Shown here piece by piece: positions 48,145-58,900 of a DNA stretch of 64,000 bases. Source of the DNA: Lepeophtheirus salmonis (Eukaryota > Arthropoda > Copepoda > Siphonostomatoida > Caligidae). Position 1 is the first letter of the stretch; each line of letters begins with the position of its first letter. A model generated the notes under the pieces. The model had not been told where the DNA came from, ran no database searches, and saw nothing but the letters and a program-made list of their open reading frames with translations. Location: assembly GCF_016086655.4 (NCBI RefSeq), contig NC_052132.2, forward strand, positions 15,130,805 to 15,194,804. Reading direction: 5' to 3'. Made by a program: the position numbers and the translations under genes.

Positions 48145-49646
48145 GCTATGATTTCATCATTTTAATTTCCCTAACTCAAAATAAGATTATTTCTTAAAAA
48201 AAATTATAATTATTTACTTGACATTTTTACTCAAACTTTGATTAATTGCTTTTTCAGTCAGATAAAAACATACAATAATATAACTCAGGGTTGCGAGAAT
48301 ATTTACCAATTGTTCCGAAAATTTAGTTTTTCTTTACAAATCATTATAATATTTTGTTCGATCTATTATTGTTATAAATGCAGTAATTTCTATAAATAAT
48401 TTTACTTATCCCTTCATGAATCAAACTTGGTAATTAAAACAAAATATATATAATTTTATTACAAATATTCTTAATTTAACTTTGTTAATTTACAGTAATA
48501 TTTTTGTATTTAATCATTACTTATTTGGAAATATATTTATTCTTATAAAATTAATCTCAGATATCTTTTATTTGTCTTTGCATCCTCATGAGACTTCTTT
48601 TTTTCATACGTTATTTTGGTCAATAATTAATTTATTTTTAATAGATTAACAATGTAATTGACATGTTTCACAAACAAAAAAATAACTATAATTGATAATT
48701 ATTGTTATCTCATTATAAGGGGAATTAACCTAAAATAATTCTACAAAGTCAAATATAAGGAGTCAAATATAATTCTACTTCCAAGTTTGGTTATTTGGAT
48801 TAACCAGCATATATATCCAATGCATAACAATTATCAATAATAAAACTATTGGAAATATTAGTGACTTTATGGATTATTTAACATCTGGATAAATTATTCA
48901 CTTTAAAAGCCACACTCCCTCTTTATTATAACCATTACTATTTTGATTCAATGCATTATTTTATTTTATTTCATTTTTTAGATGAAACATGAGAAAATTA
49001 ATGTAAAGTAATCTATATAAAAAAAAGTTCATCAATAGACGTTCATCTTCAATACAAGCGAAATATGATGAACTACAAAGGAACAGATAATAAAATATCT
49101 AAGACATGGATACTCCCTCAAAAAATGTTTATTTTTTAATGAGATTGAATGAGAGGATAATAAAGGATTAGAAGTTAAATTTATATAAAATTAGATCTTT
49201 CTTTGACCAAATTTAACAATAGTTGATAATTGCTTTGGAGCCCTCTTTCAAGTTTTACCCGAATGAATTTTGCATTTTTCCACAGCTTCATGATTAATTA
49301 CTAAAATCACAATTCAGAGTTTTCAATGGAGAATGGGATAAGACCCTTTTCTACACACTCATGATTTAACAAAAAATAATTCTTTTCTTTTACAATTGTT
49401 ATTTAATTGAATAATTATTTATTTATTAAAGAGGTTGCGGGTCTAGTGCCTATACAGATTTTAATTAATCTATGGATAAGTACTTGGAAAATATAGAACC
49501 TCTTGTCTTAATTGAACATATTTCAATTTGTTTCTTTTTATTCTTTTCAATTTAATTTCACATAATGTGTGATTTAAAGGCACAACAATAAATCATTTAA
49601 GATGTAAGACGATTTATTAGCATAGAAACTTCATGCTATTAGCGGG
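48145..49646. other. Intergenic AT-rich DNA
   Basis: About 1.5 kb between syntrophin and the secreted-protein gene. No exon and no clear TATA box close to the next start codon. Its promoter probably lies here, or upstream of an unseen non-coding exon. Confidence 0.6.
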
Positions 49647-49984
49647 ATGAATCAATTTAGTTGTATAGCTGTTTTATGGATATTGTTGCTCCTAGAAAAT
49701 GTATTGGTGAGTGGAGTACAAGACGGTAAAAAAATTAAAAAGGGAACTAAATCCGGACATTCAGACGACAAAAGAAAAATTGGAAGTTTCAAAATGGAAG
49801 ATAGTGTTTTAAAAGGAGATCATGGTATTAAAAAACATCATAAAAATCATAAAAAAAGTCATCACCACAAAAAAAGGCATCATCACGGGAAAAAAATGAA
49901 TCAAACCAAAAGTTATGGAAAACGAGATGGTAATATAGGGGACAAAAGTACGGAAATGACCGGGACTAAGAAAAGACAAATAAA
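49647..49984 (+). CDS. Secreted Cys-domain protein exon 1 (signal peptide, His-rich)
   Basis: The ATG at 49647 opens the frame; signal peptide MNQFSCIAVLWILLLLENVL, then a Lys-rich chain with KKHHKNHKKSHHHKKRHHH. Donor AAA|GTATGA leaves phase 2, which fits the acceptor at 54181. Confidence 0.8.
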
Positions 49985-52900
49985 GTATGAGAAAAATTAT
50001 ATACATATATAGTTGCATTCATTTGTAATCTACAGTCAAATCTGGATATAGAAAACTGCTATTTTTCTGAAGAAAAGTTGACTATATCCGGATTTTTCTC
50101 ATATCCAAAGTAATTAAAACATAAAATAAACAACAATTTTTGAATGCTTGTATAACAAATAATTTGGTACCTCCTTTTTCGATGAGGTAACCCGTGTTTG
50201 ATAGATCTTGTTTTTAATAGATCATCGAGAATTTTTAGCTTATGTTTCAGCAAAAGTGTTTTTCAGGGGTACTAATGATATGTATACGTGTTAATTGAAA
50301 AGCAATGTTAATTTTAAAAAGAAACATACGAAACAAAAATGTATGCTCAAGATTACGATTTGTACCTATCAAAAGGACAAATTATCAATGGAATTCTTCA
50401 TTCCAATGAATTCTTATGAAGTTGATATAAAAAAAGGAAAGAAAACTCGAAGCCTATTTTTCTTATACTCGGATTTGACTGTATCTATATATTAAATACA
50501 AATGTCTGTGAGTATCTGGCACTAACTGACAAAAAAATTAAATGTATTTCCCTGAAAAGTTTTTGAGATTGTAAAACCAAGTGAATATACCTAAATTCCA
50601 TATTTACAATGGTCTTGAATTTAGTACTTTATGTCGTTCTAATCAAATAAATAGACTGAAATGGACATTCGGTAGAGTCCAAAACCTCCACCTAAAATCA
50701 AATGGAGTTATCGATCTCAATTTTTGTACAAGGTTATGGTCCATTCTACATTTTTTACGTTTTGTGTTACCTTGACCTCTCCAAATTTTATGGCCTCTTA
50801 CTGTGATCATATATAATCTTCGTTCCAAGTTTGATCAAAATCGATCTGTAACTTTTACCGTAATTCTGGTGACTCACAAACAAACAGAGGCAAAAACATA
50901 ACTACGTTCAACATCGTTGGTAGAGGTCATTCGAAGGGGTACATACTAAAGAACACACCCTACAATTTAAATCAAGTTGAATTATGTATCTGAATTTGTT
51001 CTACAGTTATGGTTGATAATCTTAGTACTAGGTTTGATCAAAATCCATCTGTAACTTTTGCAGTAATCCTGGTGACTAACAAAACAAACAACTTTGGAGC
51101 GGAGTTAATAAAGCTGAAGTCTGTAAATATAATTTTCGTAAGGGAAAAAGCAAAATTTGAGGTCAATTATAATGGAAGACATATATAAATTGTCTTTCTA
51201 CAAACTCTCCATCAATGTTAGTAATTCTTATTAAAATAATTAGCATTTACACCATTAATAATTCGATCATCCATGGAATATTCACTAACTACATTATCCT
51301 TATACTAAGAACTGTATATCCTTCATCTAAAATTGTTCATCTCTTTTTTGGCTCCAACTTGTACAATTTGCTTAAACCAAAAATATACTTTTTTGAATTG
51401 TGATATGATTCCCCATTTTCTCCCGTGCTTTAAGATGTGAGAAGCTGGAATATGATTTTTTTTAGGGATCTAAGTATGTTCTATACCCTGCCTTAATGGC
51501 CTTGGAAGTTTTTCCAAATAGCCTTTTATGATGATTTTGCTTAGTTTTTGAACAAAAAGTATAGATAAAACACACAATTTAATATCAAAAAAGACATTAA
51601 ACTAAAATATAACCATTTTTAAATAATTCTTTTTTTATATTTTTTATTATCTTTATCATCAATATTGCCTAGTACAATAAAGATAAAGAAAGACATCTAT
51701 GTGCACGGACCGCAGTACTAAAATTGTATGCTCCCATCAAGTAAGGCGATATACCTACCCTTGACTACCATCTATCAATGTTATTTTCTCTTATATTTAG
51801 CTATTTGTTAGGAAAAATGTTGTAATATATTTGAAAGATAGTAAAGTGTCCTCAATTCCTTATTTAAAAATAATTTTTCTAACACCTTTTTGACAAATTA
51901 GAATGATTTATATTCTATAATATTTTTTATATTTTCTTAGATTTCTATTAATAAAAACATAAATTACGATAAAAAGACAACACATTAACAGCCGTTGTTT
52001 TTTGCCTCGTGCAAAATCCGGTAGGGTTGACTTAGATATTTTCATTGTATCTTCATCAACTACTCGTCAAAACAGCATGATCTCAAGACATATAATTAAT
52101 TGAATATACATGTCATTATTATTGGAGATCCTCCTTCATATCCTGCACTACACAGGGATATGAAAATGTCTTTTCATTGATCCAACCCAGATATCCGGAA
52201 GGAAAACTTTTAAAAGTGCTAGTGATTTGCAGTTCAACAGAATAATGCCAAGCTATTAGATACATAAAAATTCATAGATCAGATGAACTGCTCTGGTTTT
52301 TGACAACACCTCCCGGTATAGTCACAAGGGAGTCGCTAAGCTTATATAAAAACAATTAGACATCAAGTTTTTTTATCCAGCACGTGGACAGCATATACTG
52401 AAGGTAGGCTTAGTTTAGGAAAGGTTAATTAGGAAAGTTCAGGCTCTAGAAAATCCTTGGCTTAAACACTACAAGGGCAAATGGGGTATCTTGAACATAC
52501 AAAAAGCCTCACTATTAAAAGATTATACCTGAAAGGAAAAATGGCAAATTATTTAAAGAAGATGGATAAAATTTGGAAATCAGACACATTTCCATGAGCT
52601 GATTATCAAAAAATAGCAGAATTGACTATAGTTTCCCTTCTCTATGGTATCACTGGAAGAAACTAGTAGCAATTCATATTGTATTACTAATTACTAAGTT
52701 GAACGGAAGTTATTTTTTCGCCTGTGTTTGTTTGTTACTCACCAGGATTACACCAGAAGTTAGAAATTGATTTTGACCAAACTGGTTACGTAGAGTATGT
52801 ATGGTAACAGTAAGAGGTCATTAAAGTTTGAGAGGTCCAGGTCAGAATCCAAGGTCCAATTAATATAAAAATACATAATCGACGATAACTTCAGAACAAA

Positions 52901-55900
52901 CTGAGATACAATACTCATTTGATTTTAGGCGGAGGTTTTGCACACCACCAAGACCACATTCTAGTTCAATTTAGTTTTTTTCTTGATTACCAAATGTATA
53001 TGTTTACGAATATGCACAATGTACATCATAAAACTGGGAAGAGCAACAGTTGAAGTAAACTTATGAGATATCAGCTCCCTCAAACAATCTATAGTCAGGC
53101 TCTAATCTCCGTATTATTTCTTTGAATGATGTTTACTAAAACCAAAATTTAATTTGTTATCGGATATAATATTGGCAAATGAACAAAGTTTTAGTTAAAT
53201 GTAAGTCAGTCAGTCTTTCTTCATGGTCTACCAGAGATGTTTCTAAAAATTTCATTCCTCTGATAAATTTACCTACCATAAAAAAAAATTATTGTTCTCA
53301 CAAAACCTCATACTTCTTTAAAAAAGTATGAGGTTTTTGTGATTTTGTAGATCAAAATATTAATATAATTATCCTTTATCCATGTTCCACCAAATCATGA
53401 GGTGACGCTTGAATAAGTCGGATGATTAATTTTCACATGGTGTGACTTGATCACCAAATTTTCAGACTATCACAAATGGTAATATATCATTTTATTTGGA
53501 ATATATTACCATTATTTATGACATCGATTCATTTATTGTATCACGCAACCTTTCCAACAAAAAGAATCTAGAGAAAGGCCCAAAATCAGTTGGTAGTTCT
53601 TCCCAACCATAAAGTTTTGTATTGAATAATTGTTATCAGTTTAATAGGAGAAAATTACAATACAACCAATCAACGTTCAAAACATTGATTAGTTAAAAAA
53701 ACCAGAAACATTAATAGCTGGCAACAAAATACATTGTATAATTTTGTACTAACGAGAAAACGCAGTTAAATATGTTAAAAACTTTACAATTATAATGTTA
53801 GAGGTTGAAGATACGCATTAACTAACACAAAAATACTGTATACATTTTATTGTAAGCTGTCGATTCCCTCATCTCACATGCTACTTCATGGGTATTTTCA
53901 TAATATATTATTTTTGTTAAACTAACGGAGTACTAAGTTATAAATTATAGTAGTATACCTACATATGATCCGTTGCCAAAAGACAATGAATTCAATTTCT
54001 TGTTGATTCCTCGTATACGAGTAAATATTGGGTATTTAATTATTTATATTAAGAAATTTTGTCACTCATTTACAAATAGAAATCTATAGGGATGTATATT
54101 CTGAACAAAATATCTTAGTAGATATCATTATAAAATGAAACTAAAATTATATTATATGCTTCGTATACACATTTATTTAGAAACGGCTACAGTTTGAAAG
54201 ATATAAAATGTTCAAAACATGGTGATACATTAAAAAAGTGCGAAAGTATCTGCATTGATGAAAATATGTGCCAAGTAAACACTTTTATTAAAAGATGCAC
54301 TTGTAAAGGTGTTAAAATTGGATTGGAAGACAATTCTTATTTCAACTCAACAACTGGAGAAAAAGTTACATCCAGCGGACTGGATTCAATTGATGATGTA
54401 AGTACTTTGTATAACTATATAAGATCCATGGGATCAAAGTTATTAGAACGAGGTTAGGCAACAAAAATATCGTAGGATTTATTAAGAAACTCTTCCTCTT
54501 TATAGGGACGTCATTGAGTGCATTTGTTTGGGTTAATGTAGAGTTGGATAAGTCTAAAAAACTATAAAGGCTACATTCCTATTAGTCTGGTGCTTATAAA
54601 AACTTTACGTCCTAAGACCGATCCTTATTGGTCTTTAATGCAGACTACAAACAGCTGACATTACGTAACTACTAATAACTACGTAATTGGAGTAGCTGAA
54701 GTTTCATCATAGTTCATAACTTCTTTCAAAGAGACAAGATATATTTGGCTTAAAGAAGGAGGTGTGTGACTAAAACGTATTATTATACAGGCTATCAACC
54801 TTAAAAAATTTTTAGTTCTTAAATTCTTCCATCCTAGCTAAGAGTGAAGAAAATAAAAAGATAGCTACGATAATAGGACAAAAAGACCGTTGTATCGCGG
54901 GACCTTTGAATAATAGACATTATCGAACCAATTTTTTTTTAAACAGTAAAGGGGAGGGGGAGACTGATTAAGACATTAGTCCTAGGACCCATCCAACACT
55001 AGGTAAATGTAATCATAAAAAGTCCAAAATCTCGTAATTTAAATTTGTCTTTTCCGTTGATTCCTTATTTATTACCACTATATGTATGTAGGTTTTTACA
55101 TTATTCACCATCGGTATGGTCCTATATTAGGGGTTCCAGTGACGTCATCCATTATGCTAGTAAATTCTCAGCGATAAATGAAAATCGTTGCTGCCTAACT
55201 TTGTTAAAATTACATTGCATGTCATAGACTATCAAGGGATGAAATAGCAAAAAGATAAAAATAAATTAGTCGTCATAACAAGCAGAGCTTGGATTTTTTG
55301 AAAACTTTTATGTGAATGAGATGTATAATAATGTTGATAATGATTTGTAACATTTAATCAAATATAAATTACTAAAAAAAATGGGAAAATCAACATTAAT
55401 AGAAAATATTTCATTCAAATAATGTTTGACTTACCTATAGTATACTAAGTGTTTACAATGCCTAATTTAATTTGATCAGTAGAACAATCTTTCTTATCAA
55501 AGTTGTTTTCCTTTATTAAATGACCAAATTTCATCCGTTTTTTATATAAAAGAATTTCTCATGAATACAAAAAGCGTAAACCTAGCAAAAATGTTTGCCT
55601 TGATACTGAAACTATAAGTAAATTGTCATCCTTCTTTTAAATTATATTTATTTATTCTTCCGCTTTCATTTGCTGAGTATTGGTAGCAGCACATGATTGC
55701 TTATTGAATTTAAAATAATTAATATTCGGAGGATATGGTTTTTCCCAATATCTTCATTGAGATTGCTTACAAATAAAACTACTATGTTATAACATTTCTA
55801 ATGTTGCAAAGAGGTCTCCCATCTCTATTACATATTTTAAGGAATTTAGCAAATTAGAGGTTTCTTGATATTTGAAGGATAATTCTAATCGCCCTTCACT

Positions 55901-58900
55901 TTTTGATGGCCATTATCAATTAATATATCTTCTCGAGTTTCAATGAGAAATGATGTAAACAAAATATATGCTCCGTTTTTGCATAACCTGAGTGACTTAT
56001 TTTACATCACGAGGCAATACCTCGGATTCTCACAAAAATTAAAGTTTAATATAGTTCAAGGGTTGAAACAGCTCTTAATTTATCAACTAATCCTTTCATA
56101 GTACATTGAAGGGAGTAAGTACATTAAGTTAAAAGGGAACGTTATGATTGGATAGGTCCTAGGACTAATTTCCTAACCAGTATTAGTCACACACCTCCCT
56201 TCAGTCTTTATATTTGTCGATAATATATTTTACGATTCAAAGGTCCTATGGACCGATTAGTCGGTCCTTCAGTTCTACAGTCCTAGCTATCTTTTTATTT
56301 TCTTCAATACTGGCTATTATTGAAGAAAACAATGAATGATAGATAAAAATTATATTACTTGAGTAATATATGTTCTAGCCATTCACCTCTTGCATTAAAC
56401 TTCTTGTCTCTTTAATACGTCATTACTTTCATTGTATCATACAACCTTTCCTCCGAAAAGGATAAAAAAAAAGGCCCAAAATCAGTTGGTAGTTAGTCTA
56501 TTCTAGGCTAATTTCTCCCAACGATGAAATTATTGTTAAATAGATGCTGTGAATTGATCATTGCTTATAATGAGCTAATTCTAATTCATTGTGTCAACGG
56601 TCAGATAGCCGATACGTAGAAAAGGAGTAGAAACCTCGATAGCTGTCAAAAAGGACAGTATAGAGTTTTTTATTTAAAGAGGTAACGCCATGAGGTTATG
56701 TTAAAACTATGATAGTAACTAGGTCATTTGAGCTCTTGTGGTTCCCATAAAGACTGATAAAGATCTCTCCCAGATTCCTATTTGTATCACAGCGTAACTT
56801 TGTTAGCATAAAAATACCCTATGTAATTTTGTTGTCAGCTGTAGATTCACTCATCTCACTTAATACATCATGGCTATTTCATAATTTATTCATTTACAAA
56901 AATAAACCAAGTATTAAGCTGTTTTATACTTATGCTCAGTTTCCAAAAGGACAGGTATATAATTTCTTGTTGATCCCTCGTTGTATATATACGTTGCAGT
57001 TAAAGTAAAAAATCTGTAAATATGAAAAATGACTATTTAATGTGCATCATTAACTGAACTACACCGTTAATGTGCAAAATAACTAAACAAGACCGTTATT
57101 GTGTATAATAACTAAGTAATTTGTATAATACATGAAAAAGACCGTTAATGTTCATAATAACTGAAAAATATCGTTAATGTGCAAAATCATTGAAATCATA
57201 AATTTCTCATTATCTTCCGAGAGCCTTTCCAAAGACACAAATTGATACTCAGTTCATGGGATATGCAGCATGTCAACAGGGCTTGATTTAGAGTTATCGC
57301 CCTTCGTCAATCCATGTATTACAATTAGGGACGCCATCCACTGTAACTCCGGTTGATATCCTGGTCCACGGACTTTGCTGCGTGCCAATGTGACTAACAA
57401 ATCGGTTGTAACCACTGAGCATCAATTTGTCTCTAGAAAGGGTCTTGGAAGATTATGGGAAATTTATAATTTCAATGATTTTGCACATAAACGATCTTTT
57501 TCTGTTATTATGCACATTAACTAGTTTTTTTTTTTTTTTTTTTTTTGCATATTAACGGATTACTTACTTTAACTGCAACATATTAGCCATCTTCTTATTT
57601 CTAAGAAAAATGTTGGCTATCTTATACAAATACGAATGTCTAGATACGCTTATCTAATAATAGTATAATACAGTTTACCTTGTCCTATCCACGTAGCCGT
57701 AGACCCCCATATGAGACTTCGGGTTCTCTAGGCTATGGATAAAATACTATTAAGGATTTTAATATTATCAATTTATACATTATTCAATTTTAAAAATTGT
57801 GGATAAATAATATGTCAATGAGAAGTTAATACTTAAGATATAAATAACAGTAGCCATGATTGACTTATTTGGCTAAATACCAGATGATTTCGGGACTTTT
57901 TTCTTTTCGGAGAAAAGGTTTCGTATTACAATAAAGGTAACGACTTGTAGGAACGACAAATTTTATTAGGACCGGACTAATAAAAAGATTCTGTCTTTTT
58001 AGGTGTTTTTTTTACTACTCCAACACTAGTAATCTATGATAAGAACATACTTACTCAGGTAGCTTTAGTGATATCGGTTAAATACTGCTTTTTTTAGATT
58101 TGCGATAGCTGTTATGGTAGATGTCAAAGATGGTTAAAAAAAGGCAAAAAACAATCTCAGGCAACTAACAGCACGGATTGGGATAAATTAGTTCATACTT
58201 GTGATGATAGTATTGACGACAAGGACATTTCCAATCGTGGAGGAATTTTCAAATCCAAATTCAAACAAGGAACTGACTATTATAAAAGTAAAAATGTAAA
58301 CAAAATTAGGATAGAGAGATCCGCCGAGGACTTTGATGATAGAAAAAAGTCAATTGAAGTCAATGTAATAATAAATAAGGACATTGGGAATTCAACCAAA
58401 AATAAAGAATCAAATATGGATTATCCAAGTAGTAGCATGGAAGATTCAATTGAAACTTCTGATATCAAAGAACTTGAGGAATATACAAAAAGTAATGAAA
58501 TAAATAGTTATGAATCTCAATATGAAAATGAGAGCAATGAGGAAATGAGTCAAGAAGTTGAGAAGTCGAATAGCAAAAACCAAAGTAACGGAGATCATGA
58601 TGAAGAAAGTAATCTTTCCAAGGAATATCAAGATGAAAAAGATTCAGATGGAGAAGAACCTAATTCAGACGAACTCAATAATGAAAGAGATCAAAATGGA
58701 GAAGAAACTTCTTCAGTCGAACTCGACGATCAAAAAGATCCTGATGAAGAAGAACCTTCTTTTGACGAACTCAGCGATGAAGAAGATCCTAATGGAGAAG
58801 AACGTCCTTCAAACGAGTTCAACGATGAAAAATATTATGGGGAAGAAGAACAATCTTCTGACGAACTCAACGATGAAAAATATCCTGACGAAGAAGAACC

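Noticed and set aside
52340..52570. Coding-like scrap (VQALENPWLKHYKGKWGI) as an exon
   Set aside because: Stops on both sides, no usable splice phase with the surrounding gene, and no recognised family.
54398..54457. Read-through end of exon 2 as a separate short gene (54194-54457)
   Set aside because: The GTAAGT donor at 54398 keeps phase with exon 3 and restores a Cys domain matching domain 2; the read-through tail has no counterpart there.
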